The notes: generated from the sequence alone by a model not told the origin. Shown: positions 1 to 6,320, numbered from the stretch's first letter. The stretch is DNA of 14,657 nucleotides from Verrucomicrobiota bacterium (GCA_023443455.1 JAEZUE010000096.1:1-14657), one strand, 5' to 3'. Numbers and translations are program-made.

Positions 1-677
1 CGGTGGCGCCGGGCCGGGGCTGGGGCGCGACCACGCGGCGGGCCTTCGCGCTGCCCGCGGACGCCACGCCGCGGAACCTCATCCAGTGGGGGGCCTACCT
101 GAACTCGCCCACCTCCGAGAACGCGGCGCTGAGCGGCGGGGCGCTCGAGTTCTCCTTCACGTTGGCGGAGGCGGGCGAGGCGGAGATCCGCTTCACGTCG
201 CTCTCGGCCAAAGGGGGCGGGGTGCGTTTGTCGGTCGACGGCCGGGTGGAGCGCGAAGTGGTCTGGCCCGCGGCGGCCGACGCGGTGGAATCGCCCACCG
301 GCGGGCGGCGGCACCAGCCGGCGCCGGAGCCGCTGCGGGTGGCGTTGGCGAACGGGCACCATGTGCTGCGTATCGAGGGAGCGGGTGCGGATTGGGTGCA
401 GCTGGACAAGGTCGTGATCCCGGAGATCGGCCGCGCGGTGCGGGCCGAGTGCATCGGCGAAAACGGGCGGGCGCTGGTGCGGCTACGCGCCGACGAATCG
501 GCCCTCGGCGGCAGCGTGAATTTGACCGGGACAGGGCTTGCCGACGGAGAATACCGGCTTCACGTTGTCGACTTGGAGACCGGCTCCGAGCAGCAGCGAA
601 CCGTGGTCGTAGCGGAAGGCGCTTTGCTCGACGTGGCCGTCTCCAGCCGCGATGCCGTCCTTTTTTTGGGACGGTGA
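1..677 (+). CDS. C-terminal part of a secreted beta-sandwich, probably carbohydrate-active protein (partial)
   Basis: The reading frame is open from the left edge to a TGA at 675-677, so this is the C-terminal 225 or so codons of a longer gene; the GTG at 3 need not be the true start. The residues suggest two beta-rich modules. The first (about residues 25-140) carries alternating hydrophobic strands and phrases such as VRLSVDGRVE and HHVLRIEGAGADWVQLDKV, typical of carbohydrate-binding-like sandwiches. The second (about 145-224) is a short Ig-like tail with GLADGEYRLHVVDLETG. Tails of this kind are common at the end of cellulase-type glycoside hydrolases in Verrucomicrobia. The catalytic part is outside the window, so enzyme class and substrate cannot be stated. 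No membrane segment or catalytic motif is visible. The kamA-like gene begins 57 bp downstream on the same strand, so co-transcription is possible but there is no functional link I can see. Confidence 0.5.
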   Translation, partial: VAPGRGWGATTRRAFALPADATPRNLIQWGAYLNSPTSENAALSGGALEFSFTLAEAGEAEIRFTSLSAKGGGVRLSVDGRVEREVVWPAAADAVESPTGGRRHQPAPEPLRVALANGHHVLRIEGAGADWVQLDKVVIPEIGRAVRAECIGENGRALVRLRADESALGGSVNLTGTGLADGEYRLHVVDLETGSEQQRTVVVAEGALLDVAVSSRDAVLFLGR

Positions 678-684
678 TCATCAA

Positions 685-709
685 CGGCCGCCCCGGATCG
701 GGGCCGGCC
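685..709 (+). other. GC-rich hairpin between the first gene and the radical SAM gene
   Basis: Positions 685-695 pair with 699-709 around a GAT loop, with one bulged C at 704, giving a stem of about 11 pairs. No T-run follows on either strand, so it is not a classical intrinsic terminator. It could slow transcription, stabilise an mRNA end or mean nothing; the 57-bp gap holds nothing else except the ribosome binding site. Confidence 0.35.
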
Positions 710-723
710 TCAACCAGCAGAAG

Positions 724-730
724 AAAGGAA
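724..730 (+). promoter_or_regulatory. ribosome binding site of the radical SAM gene
   Basis: AAAGGAA lies four bases before the ATG at 735. It is one of the few clear Shine-Dalgarno-like sequences in this window and supports the chosen start. Confidence 0.5.
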
Positions 731-734
731 CCGA

Positions 735-2141
735 ATGATCACACGAGCCCGCATCAAGCCACGTCCGTTTCGCGTCTACCAACGCAACGACCTGACGAAG
801 ATTCCGCAGCTGGCGAAGCTCGATCCCGGGACCCTGCTGGCCATGCGGGCGGTGGCGCACGTGCTCCCGTTCCGGGTGAACAGCTATGTCGTCGAGGAGC
901 TCATCGATTGGGACAACGTGCCCGACGATCCGATGTTCCAGCTCTCCTTCCCGCAGCCCGACATGTTGGCGCCGGAGGACCTCGAGAAGATGATGCAGCT
1001 GCTCGCCGACGAGGCGCCGCAGGAGAAGCTCGCCCGCGCGGCCAAGCAGATCCACCAGCACCTCAACCCGCACCCGGCCGGGCAGATGGAGCTCAACGTG
1101 CCCTACCTCGACGGGCAGCCGCTCCCGGGCATGCAGCACAAGTATCGTGATACGGTGTTGTTCTTCCCCAGCCACGGCCAGACCTGCCACACGTACTGCA
1201 CGTACTGTTTCCGTTGGCCGCAGTTCGCCGGCATCGACGACCTGAAGTTCGCCAGCAAGCAGGCCGAGTCGCTCGTCGCCTACCTCAAGCAGCACCCGGA
1301 GGTGAGCAACGTGCTCTTCACCGGCGGCGACCCGATGGTGATGCGTTCGAACATCCTGCGCCGCTACATCGAGCCGCTGCTCGATCCCGAGCTCGAGCAC
1401 ATCACCGCCATCCGCATCGGCACCAAGGCCCCGGTCTGGTGGCCGTATCGCTTCGTCAACGACCCGGATTCCGACGATCTGCTCCGCCTCTTCGGCGAGG
1501 TGCGCGACGCCGGCAAGCACATGGCGATCATGGCCCACTACAGCCATCCGCAGGAGCTGCAGACGCCCGTCGCGCAGATGGCCCTGCGCCGCATCCAGAG
1601 CGCGGGTGCGATCGTGCGTTGCCAGGCCCCGCTCATCCGCCATGTCAACGACGACGCCGATGTCTGGGCCGACCTCTGGCGCCTGCAGGTCCGACTCGGC
1701 GCGATCCCGTACTACATGTTCGTGGAGCGCGACACCGGCCCGAAGGGCTATTTCGAGGTGCCGCTTGCCCAGTGCTTCGAGATTTTCCAGCGCGCCTACC
1801 GCCGCGTGTCGGGGCTCGAGCGCACCGTGCGCGGCCCGTCGATGTCGGCCACTCCGGGCAAGGTGATCGTCAACGGCATCACCGAGATCCAGGGCGAGAA
1901 GGTCTTCGCGTTGCGCTTCGTGCAGGCGCGCGACCCCGACTGGGTGCGCCGCCCGTTCTACGCGAAGTTCGACGAGAACGCGACCTGGCTCGACCAGCTC
2001 AAGCCGGCCTTCGGGGCCCGCGAGTTTTTCTTCGAGCGCCGTCTGCGCGAGATGAAGGCGACGCAGCAGGAGCCCGCGTTTGGGCATCGCGCGGTGCCGC
2101 GCCGCAAGCCCACAGTCTTTGGCCACGTCGAGTGGGAGTGA
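735..2141 (+). CDS. KamA-family radical SAM / PLP aminomutase homologue
   Basis: This 468-residue protein belongs to the lysine 2,3-aminomutase (KamA) family, cytosolic radical SAM enzymes that use a [4Fe-4S] cluster, S-adenosylmethionine and PLP to move an amino group between adjacent carbons. The cluster-binding CxxxCxxC is C151, C155, C158 in HTYCTYCFRWPQF; R160 matches the conserved Arg that follows the third Cys in KamA. TGGDP (196-200) is the SAM-binding GGD motif. K376 in SATPGKVIVNG falls where the PLP-binding Lys lies in GGGGK of KamA. In my hand alignment D333 matches one substrate-binding Asp of KamA, but the second (Asp330 in the clostridial enzyme) is Ser369, and the C-terminal Zn-binding Cys residues are absent. 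The substrate is therefore probably not plain L-lysine, or is bound differently. An EpmB role is less likely, since that enzyme is shorter (about 340 residues). It ends at its own terminator, so it is not joined to the feo genes. Confidence 0.88.
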   Translation: MITRARIKPRPFRVYQRNDLTKIPQLAKLDPGTLLAMRAVAHVLPFRVNSYVVEELIDWDNVPDDPMFQLSFPQPDMLAPEDLEKMMQLLADEAPQEKLARAAKQIHQHLNPHPAGQMELNVPYLDGQPLPGMQHKYRDTVLFFPSHGQTCHTYCTYCFRWPQFAGIDDLKFASKQAESLVAYLKQHPEVSNVLFTGGDPMVMRSNILRRYIEPLLDPELEHITAIRIGTKAPVWWPYRFVNDPDSDDLLRLFGEVRDAGKHMAIMAHYSHPQELQTPVAQMALRRIQSAGAIVRCQAPLIRHVNDDADVWADLWRLQVRLGAIPYYMFVERDTGPKGYFEVPLAQCFEIFQRAYRRVSGLERTVRGPSMSATPGKVIVNGITEIQGEKVFALRFVQARDPDWVRRPFYAKFDENATWLDQLKPAFGAREFFFERRLREMKATQQEPAFGHRAVPRRKPTVFGHVEWE

Positions 2142-2166
2142 GACGCTCTTCATCCGGTTTCTCTCG

Positions 2167-2191
2167 GGCCCGGCTTCGGCCGGGCCTTTTT
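2167..2191 (+). terminator. intrinsic terminator of the radical SAM gene
   Basis: A perfect 8-bp GC stem (2167-2174 with 2179-2186) is closed by a C(UUCG)G tetraloop and followed by five Ts (2187-2191). It starts 25 bp after the stop codon. The structure is strong and oriented for the plus strand. Confidence 0.95.
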
Positions 2192-2475
2192 GCAGGGTGA
2201 ACCGATCGGGAAACCGCGATCGGAGCCGACCGACGCCAGCCATGGGCGCGCGGCGGCAATGATCCGGCAGTGGGGCGTGCGTGCCCGACAAGTAGGGCCG
2301 GTCTGTGACCGGTTCGTTTGGGTGGTGCTGCCAAGACCGGCGTGAGAGCGTGGGCGGCGTCGGGGCGCCTGGTCGGGGATCGGACTCACGGGTGGTGGTG
2401 AAGCCTGCGGGCGAGGCGAATCGTTGCGGTCCCCTTGGCACGCGACGGGCTTACAGAGATCGAAGAAAATTTTGT
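2192..2475. other. intergenic stretch without a convincing gene, with two small dyads
   Basis: I find no coding region with family character here; the open frames on both strands are low-complexity by-products of high GC. It holds an imperfect dyad at 2202-2223 (CCGATCG with CGATCGG) and a perfect 6-bp stem with a 3-base loop at 2298-2312 (CCGGTC TGT GACCGG). About 20 bases further on is a related CCAAGACCGGCGTGAG. The second part resembles short dispersed intergenic repeats I associate with Opitutaceae genomes, but that is recollection and not shown by this window alone. No tRNA-like cloverleaf or riboswitch core was recognised. Confidence 0.4.
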
Positions 2476-2504
2476 TTGAGAACGAGTCTCAGTCTGCCGA
2501 TATA
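2476..2504 (+). promoter_or_regulatory. possible sigma-70 promoter of the feo operon
   Basis: TTGAGA at 2476-2481 could serve as -35 and GATATA at 2499-2504 as -10, with 17 bp between. Transcription would begin only a few bases before the ATG at 2514, so the message would be nearly leaderless. That fits the absence of a Shine-Dalgarno sequence there. The Fur box covers the -35 and part of the spacer. An alternative -10 is TATACC at 2501-2506. Confidence 0.4.
2477..2491. promoter_or_regulatory. Fur box in front of the feo operon
   Basis: TGAGAACGAGTCTCA is a 7-1-7 interrupted palindrome matching the Fur consensus TGATAATNATTATCA at 10 of 14 defined positions, with the outer TGA/TCA arms intact. 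It lies 22 bp before the feoA ATG in an AT-rich island that stands out from the GC-rich surroundings. Fur with Fe(II) would bind here and repress ferrous iron uptake under iron sufficiency, the usual logic for feo operons. Confidence 0.75.
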
Positions 2505-2513
2505 CCACCTGCC

Positions 2514-2783
2514 ATGTCGACCAACCCGACCCACGATTGTCCGAAAACGCTGCCGCTGTGCCTGCTCGCGCCGGGCGCGCAGGCGGAGATTTTCCGGCTG
2601 GGCGGGCAGGATGCGATCAACCACCGCCTGCGCGAACTGGGCTTCTGCGAGGCCGCGAAGGTGAAGAAGATCTCGGGCCGGACCACCGTCATGTGCGAGG
2701 TGTGCGGCACGAAGCTGGCGATCAGCGCGGAGCTGGCGCAATTGATCCATGTCCAGCCGCTGGTGACAGCGGGCGCGCGCTGA
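2514..2783 (+). CDS. feoA: FeoA, ferrous iron transport accessory protein
   Basis: This 89-residue cytosolic protein has the small SH3-like FeoA fold that works with the FeoB iron channel. The pattern RLRELGF (38-44) followed by strands ending in GTKLAIS (65-71) is the family signature. The ATG at 2514 is preferred because an earlier in-frame ATG at 2424 would place the Fur box inside the coding region. There is no clear Shine-Dalgarno sequence (ACCACCTGCC precedes the start). The protein is unusually rich in Cys for FeoA: C9, C16, C45 and a C61-x2-C64 pair just before the last strands. feoB follows after 71 bp and the two genes are surely co-transcribed. Confidence 0.9.
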   Translation: MSTNPTHDCPKTLPLCLLAPGAQAEIFRLGGQDAINHRLRELGFCEAAKVKKISGRTTVMCEVCGTKLAISAELAQLIHVQPLVTAGAR

Positions 2784-2789
2784 TGGAGT

Positions 2790-2811
2790 CCGTGCGCGGT
2801 GTGCCGCACGG
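2790..2811 (+). other. small hairpin between feoA and feoB
   Basis: CCGTGCG (2790-2796) pairs with CGCACGG (2805-2811) around an 8-base loop. There is no T-run, so it should not terminate transcription. It may merely be a processing or stabilising element in the feoA-feoB gap. Confidence 0.3.
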
Positions 2812-2854
2812 CGGTTGCGTGTAGGCGAGCATCGGCCAGCGAAGGAGCCCCACC

Positions 2855-4939
2855 ATGCCCGATCCCGTCTTTGCCTTTGTTGGCAACCCGAACTGCGGGA
2901 AGACCACGCTCTTCAACGCGCTCACCGGCCTGCGGCAGAAGGTCGGCAACTACCCGGGCGTGACGGTCGAGAAGAAGGTGGGCGAGTGTTTTTCCCAGCA
3001 CGGGAAACGGATGCGCATCGTCGACCTGCCGGGCGCGTACAGCCTCGCGGCGCGTTCGCCCGACGAGGCGGTGATGCGCGACGTGCTGCTCGGCCGTCGG
3101 GCCGACACCCCCCGGCCCGACCGCGTGGTCTGCATCGTCGATGCGGCCAACCTCGAGCGGAACCTCTATTTCGCCTCGCAGATCCTCGATCTCGGTCTGC
3201 CGGTCATCGTCGTGCTCAACATGATGGACCAGGCCGAGGCGGCCGGTCTGCGCATCGACCCGGTCGCGCTCTCGCGGCGGCTCGGCGTGCCGGTGATTCC
3301 CTGTCAGGCCAACAGCGGCAAGGGGTTGCTCGAGCTGCGCGTGGCGATGAGCCGCCACGACCTCGCGCCCGCCCCGCGCCCCTTCTGGAATCTGCCCGGC
3401 GAGCTCGGGGCCGCGGTCGACGAGCTCGTCGATGCGCTCCGCCGGGCCGGTCGCAGCCCGGCGGAGACGCTGCGGGCCGAGGCGCTGCTGCTGCTCGGCG
3501 ACCGAGAGACGCTCGCCGCCGCGGGCCTGGTCTTTGCGCCCGAGGCGTTGCCGGTGGTCGAGCGCTGGGAGCAACGGTGGCGAGAGGCTGGATACGATTG
3601 GAAGGGCGCGCTCGTGGCGGCGCGCTACGGCGCAGCCCGCGCGATCGTGCACGAGGTCGTGCACACCACGCGGGTGCGCACGGGGCCGTCGCTCACCGAC
3701 CGCATCGACGCGGTCGTGGTGCATCCGGTCTGGGGCTGGGTGACGCTCGCCGCGGTGCTCGCGACGGTGTTCTTGTCGATCTTCACGCTGGCCGAATACC
3801 CGATGGGCTGGATCGACTCCGGTGTGGCGTGGCTGGCCGACACGGTGCGCGGCGCGATGGCACCCGGCGACCTGCGCGACCTGCTCACCGACGGCGTGAT
3901 CGCCGGGGTGGGCGGGATCATCGTCTTCCTGCCGCAGATCCTGATCCTGTTCTTCTTCATCGGCCTCCTGGAACAGACCGGATACATGGCGCGCGCGGCG
4001 TTCATGATGGACCGCTGGATGAGCCGGGTGGGGCTCGACGGCAAGTCGTTCATCCCGCTGCTCGGCTCGTACGCGTGTGCGATCCCGGGCATCATGGCCA
4101 CGCGCACGATCGAGTCGCACAAGGACCGGCTGGTCACGATTCTGGTGGCGCCGTTGATGACATGTTCGGCGCGGTTGCCGGTTTACCTGCTGCTCATCGC
4201 GGCGCTCGTGCCCGACGAGCAGGTGCCCGTGTTCACGAAGGTGGGACTGATGTTCACGCTCTTCGCCCTCGGCGCGGGCGGGGCGTTTTTCTTCGCGTGG
4301 CTGTTCAAGCGCACGCTGCTGCGCGGCGAGCAGCCGATGATGATCCTCGAGCTGCCGACCTACCACATCCCGTCGCTGCGCTCGGTGGCCCTGCACATGC
4401 TCGAGCGCGCGTCGCTCTTCCTGCGCAAGGCCGGCACGGTCATCCTCGCGATCTCGATCGTGTTGTGGGCGCTCACGAGTTTTCCGCGCAAGCCCGACGC
4501 CACGCCCGCCGAGCAGATCGCGCACAGCTACGCCGGGCAGCTCGGCCATGTGATCGAGCCGGCGATCGAGCCGCTCGGCTTCAACTGGCAGATCGGCGTG
4601 GGGTTGGTCACCTCCTTTGCCGCGCGTGAGGTATTCGTGAGCTCGATGGCGGTGATCTTCAACGTCGACGAGAATGAGGAGGACGCGACGGTCCCGCTGC
4701 GGCGCGCGCTGCTCGACGCCCGCTGGCCCGACGGGCGGGCGCTCTTCACGCCGCTGGTTTGCTTCACGCTGATGGTCTTCTACGTGTTCGCACTGCAATG
4801 CGTGAGCACGATCGTGGTCGTCTACCGCGAGACGGGATCGTGGAAATGGCCGGCGTTGCAATTCGGCTACATGGGCGCGACCGCTTGGATCATGTGCTTC
4901 GTCGTGCGCCACGTCGGCCTGTTGTTGGGCCTGCACTGA
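2855..4939 (+). CDS. feoB: FeoB, ferrous iron transporter with GTPase domain
   Basis: This 694-residue inner-membrane protein takes up Fe(II). An N-terminal G domain carries G1 GNPNCGKT (10-17), the conserved NYPGVTVEKK switch region (31-40), G3 DLPG (56-59) and G4 NMMD (121-124). A helical GDI-like spacer spans about 165-280. The membrane part from about residue 290 to the end contains the two Gate segments. GSYACAIPGIMATRTI (403-418) is in the first and TCSARLPVY (435-443) carries the conserved Cys that lines the proposed iron path. The C-terminus is short and ends in a membrane helix, so the protein is slightly shorter than E. coli FeoB. The start at 2855 has a good GAAGGAG at 2841-2847, eight bases upstream. 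It lies between feoA and a Cys-rich accessory peptide in one operon under the Fur box. Confidence 0.97.
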   Translation: MPDPVFAFVGNPNCGKTTLFNALTGLRQKVGNYPGVTVEKKVGECFSQHGKRMRIVDLPGAYSLAARSPDEAVMRDVLLGRRADTPRPDRVVCIVDAANLERNLYFASQILDLGLPVIVVLNMMDQAEAAGLRIDPVALSRRLGVPVIPCQANSGKGLLELRVAMSRHDLAPAPRPFWNLPGELGAAVDELVDALRRAGRSPAETLRAEALLLLGDRETLAAAGLVFAPEALPVVERWEQRWREAGYDWKGALVAARYGAARAIVHEVVHTTRVRTGPSLTDRIDAVVVHPVWGWVTLAAVLATVFLSIFTLAEYPMGWIDSGVAWLADTVRGAMAPGDLRDLLTDGVIAGVGGIIVFLPQILILFFFIGLLEQTGYMARAAFMMDRWMSRVGLDGKSFIPLLGSYACAIPGIMATRTIESHKDRLVTILVAPLMTCSARLPVYLLLIAALVPDEQVPVFTKVGLMFTLFALGAGGAFFFAWLFKRTLLRGEQPMMILELPTYHIPSLRSVALHMLERASLFLRKAGTVILAISIVLWALTSFPRKPDATPAEQIAHSYAGQLGHVIEPAIEPLGFNWQIGVGLVTSFAAREVFVSSMAVIFNVDENEEDATVPLRRALLDARWPDGRALFTPLVCFTLMVFYVFALQCVSTIVVVYRETGSWKWPALQFGYMGATAWIMCFVVRHVGLLLGLH

Positions 4940-4991
4940 CCGGGAAGACTGCGGACGACCGAAGACAACGAAGCTCGAGGCACCACACTTT

Positions 4992-5159
4992 ATGGACGAA
5001 ACGACACAGACGATCGTCGCGCTGCTGCTGGTGGCGGTGGCGCTCGGTTTCCTCGTTTGGCGCGGCCTGTGGCGGCGCCGCGGCGGCTGCGCGGGCGAAG
5101 GCTGCGGTTGTGGGCGGGCGCTGTCGGCGAAATCGCGAAAACAAAAAACCGGCGACTGA
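4992..5159 (+). CDS. FeoB-associated Cys-rich small membrane protein
   Basis: A 55-residue frame starts at ATG 4992, 52 bp after feoB, and ends at TGA 5157-5159. It has one membrane helix (about residues 8-23, IVALLLVAVALGFLVW), a basic stretch (RGLWRRR), and then a Cys cluster GGCAGEGCGCG with C33, C38 and C40. This layout (short N-terminus, single helix, basic linker, Cys-rich cytosolic tail) and the place directly after feoB match the FeoB-associated Cys-rich membrane protein family, found where FeoC is absent. A role in iron handling or FeoB regulation is likely but its mechanism is unknown. The only Shine-Dalgarno candidate is GAGG at 4977-4980, 11 bases upstream, which is weak. Its last codons and stop lie inside the terminator hairpin of the convergent tatA gene. 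Confidence 0.8.
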   Translation: MDETTQTIVALLLVAVALGFLVWRGLWRRRGGCAGEGCGCGRALSAKSRKQKTGD

Positions 5160-5170
5160 GGTCGCCGGTT
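5141..5170 (-). terminator. intrinsic terminator of tatA, overlapping the end of the feo peptide gene
   Basis: A perfect 10-bp stem (5147-5156 with 5161-5170) has a four-base loop at 5157-5160. Read on the minus strand it is followed by TTTTTTGT, a good U-tract, 29 bp after the tatA stop. On the plus strand the hairpin is followed by CGGG, so it would terminate feo transcripts poorly. The loop contains the TGA stop of the feo peptide gene. Confidence 0.9.
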
Positions 5171-5198
5171 CGGGAAGTTCGGAGGAGCGGGGGCGGGA

Positions 5199-5462
5199 TC
5201 AGTTGTTGGCCGCAGGCGGGATGGTGCCGGTGGGCTTGGTCGGCGGCGGGGTCTTGGGCTGATCCTCGATGGCCTGGCGGATGTCGTTTTCGGCTTCGTT
5301 GGAGGCCTTCTTGAACTCGCGGATCGACTTGCCGAGACCCTTGGCGAGGTCGGGCAGGCGCTTCGCTCCAAACAGAAGGAGGAAGACCATGAAGATCAGA
5401 ATGATCTCGGGAGTACCGAGGCCGAGAACAGCGAGCGAAGGAGTGGGTAGGGCGCCGAACAT
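5199..5462 (-). CDS. tatA: TatA, twin-arginine translocase pore subunit
   Basis: This 87-residue protein has the TatA/E layout. There is a short N-terminus, then GTPEIILIFMVFLLLFGAKR with the conserved PE before a single membrane helix (about 16-30). FG at 31-32 is the hinge, an amphipathic helix LPDLAKGLGKSIREFKKA (about 36-53) follows, and the tail is charged and Pro-rich (TPPPTKPTGTIPP). TatA oligomers form the membrane passage for folded Tat substrates with TatC. The gene stands alone here; tatB and tatC are not in the window, which is common in this kind of genome. The ATG at 5462 gives the usual short N-terminus, although no good Shine-Dalgarno sequence precedes it. It converges on the feo operon and has its own terminator. 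Confidence 0.92.
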   Translation of the reverse strand: MFGALPTPSLAVLGLGTPEIILIFMVFLLLFGAKRLPDLAKGLGKSIREFKKASNEAENDIRQAIEDQPKTPPPTKPTGTIPPAANN

Positions 5463-5728
5463 GGGCGCAACCTAAGCTGGAAGCATGCCGAGTAAAGGGG
5501 GAAACCCGGAAGGCATCTCTGGCGCGAACATTGCCCACCACCGGAAGAAGTTCCTTTAGCGGAGCGAACGAAGGAGGCGAAAGCGCGAAGGACTGGATGG
5601 GCGGCTTCCACGGAACGAGGCAGGTTCAGATGAAACCTCGGGAGCCACTTCCAGCTTTGGCGTCGGGGTGCACGGCGAACCGGCCGGACGGCGGTGGCGG
5701 ATTTGACTTTGGCAACAGGCGGCATCGT

Positions 5729-5738
5729 ATGACGTCAT
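5729..5738. promoter_or_regulatory. palindrome directly before vapB, candidate antitoxin operator
   Basis: ATGACGTCAT is a perfect 10-bp palindrome ending one base before the vapB ATG. It takes the position where a ribosome binding site would be, and no Shine-Dalgarno sequence is present. Wider flanks add ATCGT (5724-5728) and ACGAT (5746-5750) as an outer inverted pair, off-centre. TTGACT at 5703-5708 could be the -35 of the promoter, with a weak -10 around 5726-5733. Ribbon-helix-helix antitoxins commonly bind such short palindromes to repress their own operon. Confidence 0.45.
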
Positions 5739-5739
5739 C

Positions 5740-5958
5740 ATGCGAACGATCATCGATCTCCCTGATCATCAAGTGGCAGCGTTGGCCGAGCTTTGCGAAC
5801 GGGAGAATATTTCTCGTGCTGAGGCGGTGCGGCGGGCGCTCGATGTGATGTTGGCGGAGAAACAGATGCAGACGCGCGATGCAGCCTTCGGTGCCTGGAC
5901 TTCGCGTGGGAATAGCCGCGTTGGCGTGGACGCTCTGCGCGGGGAGTGGTCGCGGTGA
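5740..5958 (+). CDS. vapB: VapB-type ribbon-helix-helix antitoxin
   Basis: This 72-residue protein begins with MRTIIDLPDHQVAALAELCE, then ISRAEAVRRALDVML. That is the strand-helix-helix pattern of the MetJ/CopG/Arc fold (about residues 1-42): the strand RTIIDL contacts DNA and the helices dimerise. The rest (43-72, with WTSRGNSRVGVDALRGEW) has no fold I can name and is expected to wrap around and neutralise the toxin. Its TGA overlaps the vapC start. Codons such as AAT ATT TCT CGT GCT (5805-5820 region) are rare in the neighbouring genes and suggest the pair arrived by transfer. Confidence 0.85.
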   Translation: MRTIIDLPDHQVAALAELCERENISRAEAVRRALDVMLAEKQMQTRDAAFGAWTSRGNSRVGVDALRGEWSR

Positions 5959-6320
5959 AGGCGGTTCTCGATAGCGACGTGCTGATCGACTATTTGCAGG
6001 GCCTGCCGGCCGCCCGCGAGGAGCTGGCGCGTTATCGTCGGCCGCTGTATTCGATCGTCTCGTTCATGGAGTTGTTGGCCGGCGCTCGCACCGATGCCGA
6101 ACGTCAGGCGGCCGAGGCCCTGCTGGCGAGTATGGGGCGCGTGGAACTGAGCGATGAGGTTGCTCGTCGAGCCGTCGAGTTGCGCCAGCGGCTCCGGCTC
6201 AAGTGGCCCGATGCGGTCGTGCTCGCCTCCGCGGAGGTCGAAGGCTGCATCCTCGTGACGCGCAACACGCGAGACTTCCCCCCCAACGACCCGCGCGTCC
6301 GATTTCCCTATACCGTGTAG
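5955..6320 (+). CDS. vapC: VapC-type PIN-domain toxin ribonuclease
   Basis: This 121-residue PIN-domain protein is the toxin partner of the upstream antitoxin; VapC toxins cut specific RNAs (tRNA or rRNA) when free. Acidic residues expected for the Mg-binding site are D6 (LDSDVLIDYL), E39 (SFMELLAG), D86 (KWPDAVVLASA) and N104/D107 (TRNTRDF), so the enzyme looks intact. I chose the GTG at 5955. It overlaps the antitoxin stop as GTGA, and GGGGAG at 5941-5946 sits eight bases upstream. A GTG three codons earlier (5946) would overlap that ribosome binding site. The target RNA cannot be read from sequence. Confidence 0.9.
   Translation: MKAVLDSDVLIDYLQGLPAAREELARYRRPLYSIVSFMELLAGARTDAERQAAEALLASMGRVELSDEVARRAVELRQRLRLKWPDAVVLASAEVEGCILVTRNTRDFPPNDPRVRFPYTV

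Noticed and set aside
681..2441. A minus-strand open frame of 586 codons across the radical SAM gene
   Set aside because: Shadow of the KamA-family coding region; it also runs through the perfect terminator at 2167-2191.
2783..2824. A 13-codon frame whose ATG overlaps the feoA stop (TGATG)
   Set aside because: Too short to judge, no family or conserved feature; probably chance in the feoA-feoB gap.
2489..5371. A minus-strand open frame of 960 codons across feoA, feoB and the peptide
   Set aside because: It is antisense to recognised genes, is Arg/His/Asp/Glu-rich and shows no domain.
5463..5739. Possible small gene or RNA between tatA and vapB
   Set aside because: Short frames on both strands lack start signals or family character and no structured RNA was recognised; I see only promoter candidates near vapB.
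5946..5954. Earlier GTG start for vapC
   Set aside because: It overlaps the GGGGAG that fits the GTG at 5955, and would add residues not typical before the first PIN strand.
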